From assembly GCF_049341065.1 (NCBI RefSeq), contig NZ_JBMPIX010000009.1:1-64000 (forward strand): 64,000 nucleotides of DNA. The letters are read 5' to 3'. The stretch's first letter is position 1. Every line of letters starts with the position of its first letter. Source of the DNA: Pacificoceanicola sp049341065 (GTDB taxonomy: Bacteria > Pseudomonadota > Alphaproteobacteria > Rhodobacterales > Rhodobacteraceae). Made by a program: the position numbers and the translations under genes. This document shows positions 24,678-34,261 of the stretch, piece by piece. Below the pieces are notes generated by a model. That model worked only from the letters and a program-made list of their open reading frames with translations, was not told the origin of the DNA and did no database searches.

Positions 24678-25970
24678 ATGAGCACCGAAAAACGCCCCCT
24701 CGCCGTCCCCTCATCACGTTTGTCACGGGCGGCCCGCATGGGCGGCCTGACCGCGCAGATGCTGGCGGCGATGGCGGGCGGCGCCACACGCGATCTGGCC
24801 AGCGGGCGGCGGCCCAACCCGCGTGATCTGTTGCTGACGCCTGCCAATGCGCGGCGCCTGACCGCCGAGTTGTCGCGGATGCGCGGGGCCGCGATGAAGA
24901 TGGGGCAGCTTTTGTCGATGGAAAGCGGAGATTTTCTGCCGCCAGAGCTGGCACAGATCCTGTCCGGCCTGCGCGCCGATGCCCATCACATGCCCCCCAG
25001 CCAGCTCAAACAGGTGCTGATCGCGCAATACGGCAAGGATTTTCTCAAACGCTTCAAACGGTTCGACGTGCACCCCATCGCGTCGGCCTCGATCGGGCAG
25101 GTGCACCGCGCGACAACGCTGGACGGGGGCGAGATTGCGCTGAAAATCCAATACCCAGGCATTCGCGCCGCGATTGATGCCGACATTGCCAACCTCGGAT
25201 CGTTGATCCGTCTGTCCGGCCTTGTACCCAAAGAGATCGACCTGAAACCCCTGCTGGAAGAAGCCCGTCAGCAATTGCACGAAGAGGCAGATTATGCCCG
25301 CGAGGCGGCGCAACTGACCGAATTTGCGCAGCGCCTTGAGGGTCATGCGGATTTCGCGGTTCCCAAGCCCCACGCGGATTATTCCACCGGCGACATCCTC
25401 GCGATGGATTTCATGCCCGGGCGTCCAATCGAAACGCTGGCCAACTCCGATCAGACGATCACCGACACGGCCCTCACCGCCTTGTTTCAACTGTTCCTGA
25501 CCGAGCTGTTTGACTGGAGACACGTTCAGACCGACCCGAACTTTGCCAACTACCTTTTTGACCCTGACACGGGCAGGATCGTGCTGTTGGACTTTGGCGC
25601 CGCGCGGAAGTTTTCCAAAGACACAAGCGACCAATTCCAAGCCCTTCTTCGGCCCGGCGATCCGTCGGCGGCGCTGACGGATCTGGGCTATCTGCGCCCT
25701 CAGACCCCTGTGGGCCAAAAAGAAACCGTGCTGGAGATTGCCGCGCTGCTTCAGCCCGCCCTGTCCGCCGAGATCTTCGATTTTGGCGACACGCGGTTGT
25801 TGGAACAGCTCCGGCGCATCGGGCAGCATCTGGGCATCGATCAAGGCTATGCCGAGGTGCCCCGGATCGAAGCCCTGTTCATCCAGCGCAAACTGGCAGG
25901 GCTGGTCTTGCTTGCAACGCGACTGAGCGCACAGGTGCCCATGCGACGCTTGCTGGCCCCGTATCTGTAG
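24678..25970 (+). CDS. ABC1/AarF (UbiB-like) atypical kinase
   Basis: 430 residues. The ABC1-specific block AAMKMGQLLSMESGDFLPPEL contains the KxGQ motif that closes the active site. SASIGQVHRATTLDGGEIALKIQYPG holds the Ala-rich loop and the catalytic Lys. WRHVQTDPNFANYLFDP and VLLDFGAARKF give the catalytic Asp/Asn and the metal-binding DFG. The C-terminal membrane helices of true UbiB are lacking, so it is probably a soluble paralogue with ubiquinone-related or lipid-related function. It converges on hisG, with two bases between stops. Confidence 0.87.
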   Translation: MSTEKRPLAVPSSRLSRAARMGGLTAQMLAAMAGGATRDLASGRRPNPRDLLLTPANARRLTAELSRMRGAAMKMGQLLSMESGDFLPPELAQILSGLRADAHHMPPSQLKQVLIAQYGKDFLKRFKRFDVHPIASASIGQVHRATTLDGGEIALKIQYPGIRAAIDADIANLGSLIRLSGLVPKEIDLKPLLEEARQQLHEEADYAREAAQLTEFAQRLEGHADFAVPKPHADYSTGDILAMDFMPGRPIETLANSDQTITDTALTALFQLFLTELFDWRHVQTDPNFANYLFDPDTGRIVLLDFGAARKFSKDTSDQFQALLRPGDPSAALTDLGYLRPQTPVGQKETVLEIAALLQPALSAEIFDFGDTRLLEQLRRIGQHLGIDQGYAEVPRIEALFIQRKLAGLVLLATRLSAQVPMRRLLAPYL

Positions 25971-25972
25971 GC

Positions 25973-26665
25973 TCAGACCGCCAGTTGTTCGCAAAGCCCG
26001 CGCAGGACCTCGCGCTCGGCATTGCTCAGGTCCGCCACGCGGCTGCGGAACAAGGTCGCCTGCGAGCGCAGGACTGGTTCTTCGGCCAGCACCTTCAGGT
26101 GGTTTGCGCGCAGCGTCTCCCCGGTCGAGGTGATGTCAGCCACGGCCTCGGCGGTCAGATTGCGCACGGTGCCTTCGGTCGCGCCCTGACTGTCGACCAA
26201 TTGGTAATCGGCCACGCCGCCGTCATGCAGATAGCCACGCACCAGTCGGTGGTATTTCGTGGCGATCCGCATCCGGAACCCATGCCGCGCGCGAAATGCG
26301 CTGGCGGCGGCGTCCAGATCGTCCAGCGTGTCGACATCGACCCAACAGGCCGGAACCGCGATGATCAGGTCAGCATGGCCAAAGCCCAGTTCGGCCAACG
26401 GCTCGACCTTCTGATCCCATTGAACCAGCTTTTCCTGAATAAGATCTGTGCCCGTCACGCCCAGATGGATGCGGCCAGCCGCCAGTTCGCGCGGGATCTC
26501 ACCCGCGCTCAGCAGCACCAGTTCCACGCCGTCAACGCCGGTGACTTCGCCTGAATACTCGCGGTCAGACCCTGTCCGCGCCAGTCCGACGCCGCGGGCA
26601 CCGAACCAGTCAAAGGTCTTTTCCATCAACCGCCCCTTCGAGGGCACGCCCAGCTTGATGCTCAT
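25973..26665 (-). CDS. hisG: ATP phosphoribosyltransferase, short form
   Basis: 230 residues. First step of histidine synthesis: ATP plus PRPP to phosphoribosyl-ATP. Seen are LGVPSKGRLMEKTFDWF at the start, GVTGTDLIQEK, and the PRPP-binding block LVDSQGATEGTVRNLTAEAVADITSTGETLRAN. The C-terminal ACT-like histidine-binding domain of long HisG is absent. The short form needs HisZ, whose gene lies directly upstream and overlaps the start (ATGA). Feedback control therefore acts through the HisZ-HisG octamer. Confidence 0.96.
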   Translation of the reverse strand: MSIKLGVPSKGRLMEKTFDWFGARGVGLARTGSDREYSGEVTGVDGVELVLLSAGEIPRELAAGRIHLGVTGTDLIQEKLVQWDQKVEPLAELGFGHADLIIAVPACWVDVDTLDDLDAAASAFRARHGFRMRIATKYHRLVRGYLHDGGVADYQLVDSQGATEGTVRNLTAEAVADITSTGETLRANHLKVLAEEPVLRSQATLFRSRVADLSNAEREVLRGLCEQLAV

Positions 26666-27744
26666 TGTGCCGCCTCCAGTTCCACCAGAAGGCCGGGGCG
26701 CAACACGCCGCCCACCGCCGGGATTTCCCGCCCGCGGCCCAATTGCCGGGTCAGGGCGTCATAGCGCCCGCCCGAAGACACCGCAGGCCAGTCAGGGCGT
26801 CGGGTTTCGAGGAAACCAAAGACAAACCCGTCGTAGTATTCCATGGAACTGCGGCCATAACCCGCATCGAAGGCCAGATTAGAGACATCGACCTGACGCT
26901 TGTCCAGCGCCTCGCAGCGGCGGCCAAACCGTTCGACCGCGCCAGAAATCGCGGGCAGGTCCACTGCCATGTCCCGCAAATGCTCCAGTGCGTGCGGGCA
27001 GGTTTCCGAAACCTGCAGCAATGCCTCGATCAACGCGACCTGTTCCTCGCTCAGATAGGGCTCGGCGGCGTCAGCCTGCAGCGCAGCGATCCGGTCTTGA
27101 ATTTCCCGCTCAGAGCGCAGACCGATCATCGGTCCGGCCTCGGCCATGGGATCATCACAGGACAAAAGCGCGGCACGGCTGGGGGGCACTTCACTTCGGC
27201 CGGAAAACCGATCCAGCAAAGCGCGGAACCGGCGCGGGCGCCAGATATGCCGCATCAAAGCCGTGCGCCGCGCTTCGGAGGTTTGCAGTCCGGAAACCGC
27301 CGCCGTCAAAATACCCAAATCGCCCGTGACCGCGCGCAGCCCGTAAGGCGCCAGCACCCTCGAAAACAGCGCAAAAACTTCAGCGTCAGCCGCGTCCGGA
27401 TCGTCGCGATCAAAAACCTCGTACCCGACCTGAAAATATTCGGAGGCGCGTTGCGGGTGCTCTTCCTGCCGTCGGAACACTTCGCCGGCATAGGTGTAGC
27501 GGGCAGGTTCAGCGCCATCGGCCATGTGCATCTGAACCACCGGCACGGTAAAATCCGGGCGCAGCATGACTTCGCCGTGCACCGGATCGGACGAGACATA
27601 GGCCCGCGTGCGGATATCTTCGCCATAGAGGTCCAGCAGGGTTTCGGCCGGTTGCAGAATAGCGCAGTCCACGGGCTGCGCACCCGCATCCCGAAACTGC
27701 CCCTGCAAGGCAGCGGCCTTGGCTTTCACGTCAGAAAGGCTCAT
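26662..27744 (-). CDS. hisZ: ATP phosphoribosyltransferase regulatory subunit
   Basis: 360 residues. A histidyl-tRNA synthetase-like protein without the anticodon-binding domain: QPAETLLDLYGEDIRTRAYV, MLRPDFTVPVVQMH (motif 2 region), YAGEVFRRQEEHPQRASEYFQ, and the motif 3-like SSGGRYDALTRQLG. It binds histidine and gates the short HisG. The ATG at 27744 overlaps the hisS stop (ATGA), and an earlier in-frame start would lie inside hisS. The order hisS-hisZ-hisG is typical for Rhodobacterales. Confidence 0.95.
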   Translation of the reverse strand: MSLSDVKAKAAALQGQFRDAGAQPVDCAILQPAETLLDLYGEDIRTRAYVSSDPVHGEVMLRPDFTVPVVQMHMADGAEPARYTYAGEVFRRQEEHPQRASEYFQVGYEVFDRDDPDAADAEVFALFSRVLAPYGLRAVTGDLGILTAAVSGLQTSEARRTALMRHIWRPRRFRALLDRFSGRSEVPPSRAALLSCDDPMAEAGPMIGLRSEREIQDRIAALQADAAEPYLSEEQVALIEALLQVSETCPHALEHLRDMAVDLPAISGAVERFGRRCEALDKRQVDVSNLAFDAGYGRSSMEYYDGFVFGFLETRRPDWPAVSSGGRYDALTRQLGRGREIPAVGGVLRPGLLVELEAAQ

Positions 27745-29213
27745 TCGTGCAGGTCCAGAATTTCGCGCACCTTGGCCACCAGATCGCCGCGCGGCACTTC
27801 GTATTGGCTTGGGCGTTCTTTCCACTCCTCAAGGCTGGCGTTCTCGGCCAGTTTGGCGCCAAGGATCAGGTCCTTGATCTGCACCACGCCCTTTTCAAGT
27901 TCGTCGCCGCCTTCGATTACCGCCACCGGGCTTTCACGCTTGTCCGCATACTTCAACTGATTGCCAAAGTTCTTGGGGTTGCCCAGATACACCTCGGCGC
28001 GGATCCCGGCGTTGCGCAATTCCGCAACCATGGCCTGATAATCGGCCATGCGGGCCTTATCCATGACGGTCACGACAACCGGGCCTTGGATTTTGCCGCC
28101 TATGCGCCCCTTTTCACGAAGCGCCGCAAGCAAGCGGTCGACGCCGATGCTGACACCCGTGGCAGGGACTTCCTGCCCGGTGAAGCGTTTGACCAGATCG
28201 TCATAGCGTCCGCCGCCCGCAACGCTTCCGAATTGCCGCTTGCGGCCCTTTTCGTCAAAGATTTCAAAGGTTAGTTCCGCTTCGAACACCGGCCCGGTGT
28301 AATAGCCAAGGCCGCGCACCACCGAAGGGTCAATCATGATGCGCTGAGCGCCGTAGCCCTGTGCATCCAGCAACTCGGCGATTTGCTCAAGCTCGGCCAC
28401 GCCTGCGAGGCCCACCGTTGATCCGCCGATTGCGTCACGTAGATTGGCCAAGGTTTCAGACGCTTCCAACCGACCCGATGTCAAAAAGGCCAGAACCGGC
28501 TCGGCCTGATCCGCGCTCAGCCCGACGCCATCGATATAAGCGCCCGAGGCATCCAGCCGCCCCTTACCCAGCAGTTCGCGCACACCCGCTTCGCCAACCT
28601 TGTCGAACTTGTCGATGGTGCGCAGGACCGCGTCGCGCTGGTCGTCGTCGGACAGGCCCATCGCCTCAAGCACGCCGTTCAGAACCTTGCGGTTGTTGAC
28701 CCGGATCAGGTAATCGCCGCGCGGAATGCCGACCTTTTCAAGCGTATCAGACAGCATGGCGCAAATCTCGGCATCCGCCGCAACGCTTGCCGCGCCGACC
28801 GTGTCCGCATCACATTGGTAAAACTGACGATAGCGCCCCGGACCCGGCTTTTCATTGCGCCAGACCGGTCCCATGGCATAGCGCCGATAGGGCAAGGGCA
28901 GATCGTTGCGGTGCTGCGCGTAGACCCGTGCCAAGGGCGCTGTCAGATCATAGCGCAGGGCCATCCATGCGTCGTCTTCATCCTGCCACGCAAAGACGCC
29001 TTCGTTCGGGCGATCCACGTCGGGCAGGAACTTGCCCAATGCCTCGACCGTCTCGACCGCGCTGCTTTCGAGCGCGTCAAAGCCGTATTGATGATAAACC
29101 TCCGCGATGGTGCGCAGCATCTCGGTGCGCTCGAGCACTTCGGTGCCAAAGTAATCGCGAAACCCCTTGGGCGTCTGCGCCTTGGGGCGGGGGGCTTTCT
29201 TCTGCTTGGCCAT
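27741..29213 (-). CDS. hisS: Histidyl-tRNA synthetase
   Basis: 490 residues, class II synthetase. PKGFRDYFGTEVLERTEML (motif 1 side), YDLTAPLARVYAQHRN, GPVWRNEKPGPGRYRQFYQCDAD (motif 2), GLGYYTGPVFEAELTF and VAGGGRYDDLVKRF (motif 3), then a C-terminal anticodon-binding domain (VVTVMDKARMADYQAMVAEL). It is first in the hisS-hisZ-hisG operon, so tRNA charging and histidine synthesis share a promoter. The leader contains the inverted repeat at 29244-29266. Confidence 0.97.
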   Translation of the reverse strand: MAKQKKAPRPKAQTPKGFRDYFGTEVLERTEMLRTIAEVYHQYGFDALESSAVETVEALGKFLPDVDRPNEGVFAWQDEDDAWMALRYDLTAPLARVYAQHRNDLPLPYRRYAMGPVWRNEKPGPGRYRQFYQCDADTVGAASVAADAEICAMLSDTLEKVGIPRGDYLIRVNNRKVLNGVLEAMGLSDDDQRDAVLRTIDKFDKVGEAGVRELLGKGRLDASGAYIDGVGLSADQAEPVLAFLTSGRLEASETLANLRDAIGGSTVGLAGVAELEQIAELLDAQGYGAQRIMIDPSVVRGLGYYTGPVFEAELTFEIFDEKGRKRQFGSVAGGGRYDDLVKRFTGQEVPATGVSIGVDRLLAALREKGRIGGKIQGPVVVTVMDKARMADYQAMVAELRNAGIRAEVYLGNPKNFGNQLKYADKRESPVAVIEGGDELEKGVVQIKDLILGAKLAENASLEEWKERPSQYEVPRGDLVAKVREILDLHE

Positions 29214-29243
29214 GGGTCTTGTCCAACTGGGAAATCCGTCGCG

Positions 29244-29266
29244 CCCCCTCTACCCATTTGAGGGGG
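29244..29266. promoter_or_regulatory. Inverted repeat in the hisS leader
   Basis: CCCCCTC, nine bases, then GAGGGGG: a perfect seven-pair stem 31 bases ahead of the hisS start codon. In the leader RNA of the minus-strand operon it would form a hairpin near the ribosome-binding region. No T-run and no histidine-rich leader peptide were seen, so classical his attenuation is not supported. Confidence 0.35.
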
Positions 29267-29346
29267 TGGGGGCAAGCAAGCACACTCTTGCTGCCGCGTC
29301 TCTTTGCAAATACTCCAATCCTATAACACCGGGTAGGAGAGGCGAC

Positions 29347-29553
29347 ATGACCGAAAGCATCGAACACCTTGAAGAACGCGTCGCCCACCTGCAAAGGGCG
29401 GTCGACGATTTGTCCGATGTGATCGCCCGTCAGGATCAGGAATTGAGCAAGCTCAAGACCCAGGTCGAGGTCTTGGTGCGCCGCGAAGCTTCTAGGGAAC
29501 AGGATGGCACGGGCGGGGCCTATTTCGCTGACGAACGCCCGCCACATTATTAA
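29347..29553 (+). CDS. slyX: SlyX-family protein
   Basis: 68 residues: IEHLEERVAHLQRAVDDLSDVIARQDQELSKL is the heptad coiled coil of SlyX, and the C-terminus ends in ERPPHY, the conserved PPHY tail. The ATG at 29347 has GGAGAGG upstream; longer frames run back into the hisS leader. The function of the family is not established. It is a single gene divergent from hisS. Confidence 0.9.
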   Translation: MTESIEHLEERVAHLQRAVDDLSDVIARQDQELSKLKTQVEVLVRREASREQDGTGGAYFADERPPHY

Positions 29554-29579
29554 GCCCTATTGGCCGCCTTCGCCCATTT

Positions 29580-30533
29580 TCAGCCTTTGGTGTCGATGGC
29601 CAGAACCTCGCCGTCATGGACCAAAAGCGTGGTCCAGCGGGCGTTGTCCTCAAAGCGTTCGTAGATGCTGACAAAGGCGGTATTGCGGGCCAACCGGTTC
29701 GACCGTCCGCCGCAGGGCTTGCCCTTGCCGACACGGCAGACGCGCGATTTCAGCGATTCATAGGCCCGATCTGTCTCGGATCGCGTCAGCGTCGCGCCAG
29801 GCATGCCATAGTGGATCTGATCATAGGTCTCGACCGAAGCAAACATCACCAGCGCCGCCGTAAATTGCCGCGCGCAGCCATCATCGAAGCCCGTCATATA
29901 GAAATTGCGCGGCGCGGTGCTGCCGGGTGCGCTGTCATACAGCGTGAAGGGACCGCTCCGACCCGGGAAACTTTCAGCCTTTTTGCCAAGACTCGCGGCG
30001 GACACGCCGCAAAGCCGCGCAACCTTGCCATGCGGCAGCGTCACGCCCGGTCCGACCTTTTCATAATCTGGCGCGCCTGGCTTGGGACCATTGGCCGCGC
30101 TGCTGCCGCCATCCGTTGCCCCGCCACCTAGAAGACCACCGAAAAGGCCCTTCTTGCGCGGCTCAGCTTCGGGTTGGGGGGCCAAGGCGGCAAGCTGCAC
30201 CTCTTCAGTCGCGGATTGTTCGGGCGCGGTTTGATCGTCCGAAGCGGCGGATTCGGCCAGCGCGTCACCCTCGACTGCAGCGTCCCCTTCCGCCTTGCCG
30301 CTATCGGCCTTTTTGCGCAAGAACCCCAGAAGCCCGCCGCGCGGCTTGTCCTGATCCGAGGCAATCGCCACAGGTTCCGCTTCGCTCAGGTTGTCTTCGG
30401 TTGGGTCGGAAAGCGCCGCAGCCTGACCGGCATCTTCTGCCATCTCGACGTCTGCCAGCCGGGGCAGCTTGGCCATAGGATCGCCGCAGGCGCCAAGGGC
30501 CAGCATGGTCACGCTCAGAATGACGAGGCGCAT
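29580..30533 (-). CDS. Putative lipoprotein of unknown function
   Basis: 317 residues from the ATG at 30533. Signal peptide LVILSVTMLALGAC with the lipobox Cys near residue 16 predicts an outer or inner membrane lipoprotein. Residues 25-170 are an acidic, Ala/Glu/Pro-rich low-complexity linker with two similar short motifs, KPRGGLLGFLRKK and EPRKKGLFGGLLGGG, that look like basic amphipathic patches. The C-terminal 150 residues form a compact domain with conserved-looking Cys (VARLCGVSA; GFDDGCARQF; SRVCRVGKGKPCG). No family recognised. It lies downstream of dnaE on the same strand, 107 bases away. Confidence 0.75.
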   Translation of the reverse strand: MRLVILSVTMLALGACGDPMAKLPRLADVEMAEDAGQAAALSDPTEDNLSEAEPVAIASDQDKPRGGLLGFLRKKADSGKAEGDAAVEGDALAESAASDDQTAPEQSATEEVQLAALAPQPEAEPRKKGLFGGLLGGGATDGGSSAANGPKPGAPDYEKVGPGVTLPHGKVARLCGVSAASLGKKAESFPGRSGPFTLYDSAPGSTAPRNFYMTGFDDGCARQFTAALVMFASVETYDQIHYGMPGATLTRSETDRAYESLKSRVCRVGKGKPCGGRSNRLARNTAFVSIYERFEDNARWTTLLVHDGEVLAIDTKG

Positions 30534-30640
30534 GAATTTCCCCCAAGAGACGCGCGGTTTTGAAGGCCCTTCTAACGCGACACGCGCCCCAAGGTCCACA
30601 TATACGGACGGATTGCGCGGATTACCGCAAGGGAATCGCT

Positions 30641-33600
30641 TTAGAAATCCTCAACCGCGAGCACCCCATCGAGGGATTTGATGGCGCCCTTTATCTCGGG
30701 CGTGACCGGGAAAACCTGCTTGAGGTCCATCTCGACCTCGCCCGGCAAACCGGCGTCGTTCAGGCACAACAGCACCGGGCCGCGCGCCGCTTTTGGCATC
30801 TGTTCGGCCGCCCGCCCAAGAACCGAGGCGATATGCGGCATGCAAATCGCGTCCTCGACAAAGATCCGCAGCCCCATGACCCCGCCGCCAGCGGCCACGG
30901 CATCCACCGGCGCCACGCCCCGCGCCAACAATTTGAGTTGATCGCTTTCCATCGTCGCCTCGACGGTGACGACCACCTTGGATCCGGTCTCAAGATATTC
31001 ACGCGATTTTTCCAGCGTCTCGGAAAACAACGTCACCTCGTAGGCGCCGGTCGGATCAGAGAGCTGCGCAAAGGCAAATCGGTTACCACGCGCTGATTTT
31101 CGTTCCTGCCGCCCGGCCACGACGCCCGCCAGCTTGGCCACCAAGGCGCCGCGCTCGGCGCGGGCTGTGATCTCGTCCAACGTTACGACGTCCTGCCGTT
31201 TCAGCGCCGCCATGTAATCGTCGAGCGGGTGGCCGGACAGGTAGAAGCCGACGGCCTTGAACTCTTCGGCCAGACGTTCTGCGGGCAACCAGTCAGACAC
31301 CGGGGACATGCGGGGCTCGGGCAGATCATCGCCCGCTTCGCCAAACAGCGATACCTGCGCGCTGGCCTTTTGTTCGTGTACCGCAGCAGAATAGGCGACC
31401 AGCGCGTCGAGGCTGTCAAACACCCGGCGACGGTTCGAATCGAGCTGATCAAAGGCCCCTGCCCGCGCCAGCATCTCCATCGGGCGCTTGCCCACACGTT
31501 TCAGATCAACCCGCCGCGCCAGATCGAACAGCGTGGCAAAGGCACGGTCCCCCCGCCCCGCGACGATCAGGTTCATCGCATCGACGCCAACGTTTTTCAA
31601 CGCGCCCAAGGCATAGACCAATTCGCCGTTCACCACGTCAAAGGTTGCCAAAGACCGGTTCACGCAGGGCGGCACCCAAGGCAGTTTCAGCCCCTTGCGG
31701 ACCTCTTCGAAATAGATCGCCAGCTTGTCGGTCAGGTGGATATCGCAATTCATGACGCCAGCCATGAATTCCACCGGGTGGTTCGCTTTCAGCCATGCCG
31801 TCTGGTAGGACACCACCGCGTAGGCCGCTGCGTGCGATTTGTTGAAGCCGTAGTTGGCGAATTTTTCCAGAAGGTCGAAAACCTGGGTCGCCTTTTTCTT
31901 GTCGACGCCGTTGGCCATGGCTCCGGCTTCGAACTTGGGCCGTTCCTTGGCCATTTCCTCGGCGATCTTCTTACCCATCGCGCGGCGCAGCAGGTCGGCG
32001 CCGCCAAGGCTGTATCCGGCCATGACCTGCGCGATCTGCATCACCTGTTCCTGATAAACGATGATGCCCTGGGTTTCGGCAAGGATGTGGTCAATCGACG
32101 GATGGACCGAGGTGATCTCCTTGAGGCCATTCTTGACCTCACAATAGGTCGGGATGTTCTCCATCGGGCCGGGACGATACAACGCCACAAGCGCCACGAT
32201 GTCCTCGATACAGGTGGGTTTCATGCGCTTGAGCGCATCCATCATCCCCGAGCTTTCCACCTGGAACACGGCAACGGTCTTGGCCGCCGCATACAGCTTA
32301 TAGGTCGCCTCATCATCCAGCGGGATGAGGTTCATCTGGTTCTCGGCGCCCTCGGCAGGCTGATAAAGCTCGGTGCCATCGGCAGCGATATGGATCGGGC
32401 GGCCGGATTTCAGGATCAGGTTGACTGCGTTCTGAATGACGGTCAGCGTTTTCAGACCGAGAAAGTCAAATTTGACCAGCCCCGCCTGCTCCACCCATTT
32501 CATGTTGAATTGCGTCGCCGGCATGTCCGAGCGCGGATCGCGGTAGAGCGGAACCAACTGGTCCGTGGGACGGTCCGCGATCACCACTCCTGCCGCGTGC
32601 GTCCCTGCCGAGCGCAACAGCCCTTCGACCTGCTGGCCATAGGTCAACAGCCGGTCCACAACCTCTTCGTTGCGGGCCTCTTCGGCAAGGCGCGGCTCGT
32701 CCCGCAGGGCTTGCTCGATGCTGACGGGTTTGACCCCCTCGACCGGGATCATCTTGGACAGACGGTCAACCTGCCCGTAGGGCATTTGCAGAACGCGGCC
32801 CATGTCGCGCACCGCCGCCTTGGACAAAAGCGCGCCAAAGGTGATGATCTGCCCCACCTTGTCGTGGCCGTATTTCTCCTGGACATAGCGGATGACTTCT
32901 TCGCGCCGGTCCATGCAAAAGTCGATGTCGAAGTCGGGCATCGACACCCGTTCGGGGTTCAGGAACCGTTCGAACAGCAGCGAATAGCGCAACGGGTCAA
33001 GGTCGGTGATGGTCAGCGCATAGGCCACAAGACTGCCCGCGCCCGAGCCCCGCCCCGGCCCCACCGGAATATCATGGTCCTTGGCCCATTGGATGAAATC
33101 GGCCACGATCAGAAAGTAGCCGGGAAAGCCCATGCCCTCGATGATCCCAAGCTCAAAATCCAGCCGTTCCTGATATTCTTCGACCGTGACCGCATGCGGG
33201 ATCACCGCCAGTCGCGCCTGCAACCCTTCGTTCGCCATGCGGCGCAGTTCGGCCACCTCGTCATCGGCGAATTTCGGCAGGATCGGATCGCGTTTGTAGG
33301 CCATGAAGGCGCAGCGCCGCGCGATCTCGACCGTGTTTTCCAAGGCCTCGGGCAGATCGGCAAAAAGGGTCGCCATTTCCTCGGGAGATTTCATGTAGTG
33401 CTGCGGGGTCAACCGGCGGCGCGGTTCCTGCTGGTCGACATAGGCGCCCTCGGCAATACAGATGAGCGCATCGTGCGCCTCGTACATTTCGGACTTGGGG
33501 AAATAGACATCATTCGTCGCTACCAGCGGCAGGCCCATGTCATAGGCCATTTCGACAAAGCCGCGTTCGGTCAGCTTTTCTGCTTCGGGCGCGCCGTCCT

Positions 33601-34138
33601 CTCCGGGGTGACGTTGGAGTTCCACGTAAAGGCGGTCGCCAAAGACACCCGCCAACCGCTCCATCAACGCCTGCGCCGCCGGGCGCTGCCCTGCCCGCAA
33701 CAGCCGCCCCAGCGGCCCATCCGGACCGCCGGTCAGGCAGATGACATCCGCAGAATGCTGCGCCAGTTCCTCGATCGACACGAATGGCAACTCGCTGCCC
33801 TCGCGCAGATAGAGGCAGGAATTGAGCTTCATCAGGTGTTCATAACCCGTCTCGGTCTGCGCCAGCAGCACCACAGGCGCGGGCGGTTTCGGACGTTCGC
33901 CCTGCGCCGGTTCAAGATAGCGCAGATCGACCTGGCAGCCGATGATCGGCTGAATGCCCGCGCCGCTGGCCGAAACTGAAAACTCCAGTGCCGAGAACAG
34001 GTTGTTGGTGTCCGTCACGGCGACGGCGGGCATGCCCATCGCCTCGCACATTCCGGGAAGTTTCTTGAGACGAACCGCGCCTTCCAGCAAGGAATACTCG
34101 GTGTGCACACGCAGGTGAATGAATCGGGGATCAGCCAT
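30641..34138 (-). CDS. dnaE: DNA polymerase III alpha subunit
   Basis: 1165 residues, the replicative DnaE1 type. An N-terminal PHP domain (HLRVHTEYSLLEGAV) is followed by the palm: GPGRGSGAGSLVAYAL and PDFDIDFCMDRREEVI with the catalytic Asp pair. Fingers contain GVDKKKATQVFDLLEKFANYGFNKSHAAAYA. A helix-hairpin-helix region and an OB fold (VAKLAGVVAGRQERKS) occupy the C-terminal third. Length and order fit DnaE1, not the error-prone DnaE2. No intein or frameshift was seen. It stands alone upstream of the lipoprotein gene. Confidence 0.97.
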   Translation of the reverse strand: MADPRFIHLRVHTEYSLLEGAVRLKKLPGMCEAMGMPAVAVTDTNNLFSALEFSVSASGAGIQPIIGCQVDLRYLEPAQGERPKPPAPVVLLAQTETGYEHLMKLNSCLYLREGSELPFVSIEELAQHSADVICLTGGPDGPLGRLLRAGQRPAAQALMERLAGVFGDRLYVELQRHPGEDGAPEAEKLTERGFVEMAYDMGLPLVATNDVYFPKSEMYEAHDALICIAEGAYVDQQEPRRRLTPQHYMKSPEEMATLFADLPEALENTVEIARRCAFMAYKRDPILPKFADDEVAELRRMANEGLQARLAVIPHAVTVEEYQERLDFELGIIEGMGFPGYFLIVADFIQWAKDHDIPVGPGRGSGAGSLVAYALTITDLDPLRYSLLFERFLNPERVSMPDFDIDFCMDRREEVIRYVQEKYGHDKVGQIITFGALLSKAAVRDMGRVLQMPYGQVDRLSKMIPVEGVKPVSIEQALRDEPRLAEEARNEEVVDRLLTYGQQVEGLLRSAGTHAAGVVIADRPTDQLVPLYRDPRSDMPATQFNMKWVEQAGLVKFDFLGLKTLTVIQNAVNLILKSGRPIHIAADGTELYQPAEGAENQMNLIPLDDEATYKLYAAAKTVAVFQVESSGMMDALKRMKPTCIEDIVALVALYRPGPMENIPTYCEVKNGLKEITSVHPSIDHILAETQGIIVYQEQVMQIAQVMAGYSLGGADLLRRAMGKKIAEEMAKERPKFEAGAMANGVDKKKATQVFDLLEKFANYGFNKSHAAAYAVVSYQTAWLKANHPVEFMAGVMNCDIHLTDKLAIYFEEVRKGLKLPWVPPCVNRSLATFDVVNGELVYALGALKNVGVDAMNLIVAGRGDRAFATLFDLARRVDLKRVGKRPMEMLARAGAFDQLDSNRRRVFDSLDALVAYSAAVHEQKASAQVSLFGEAGDDLPEPRMSPVSDWLPAERLAEEFKAVGFYLSGHPLDDYMAALKRQDVVTLDEITARAERGALVAKLAGVVAGRQERKSARGNRFAFAQLSDPTGAYEVTLFSETLEKSREYLETGSKVVVTVEATMESDQLKLLARGVAPVDAVAAGGGVMGLRIFVEDAICMPHIASVLGRAAEQMPKAARGPVLLCLNDAGLPGEVEMDLKQVFPVTPEIKGAIKSLDGVLAVEDF

Positions 34139-34261
34139 GGCGCTACGATATGTTGTGGCCGCGGTCAGGGAAACCCCTCTGTGCAGCAGAATAAACCCAC
34201 TTGCATTACCCGACTGTTTTTATCAGAATACGGAAAAGCTCAAAACGAAAGGCTCTTCCAC

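Noticed and set aside
31229..33979. 916-codon open frame on the plus strand inside dnaE
   Set aside because: It is exactly antisense to dnaE, has no ribosome-binding site and reads as Arg/Gly/His-rich sequence without any family motif. Long antisense frames are expected in high-GC DNA.
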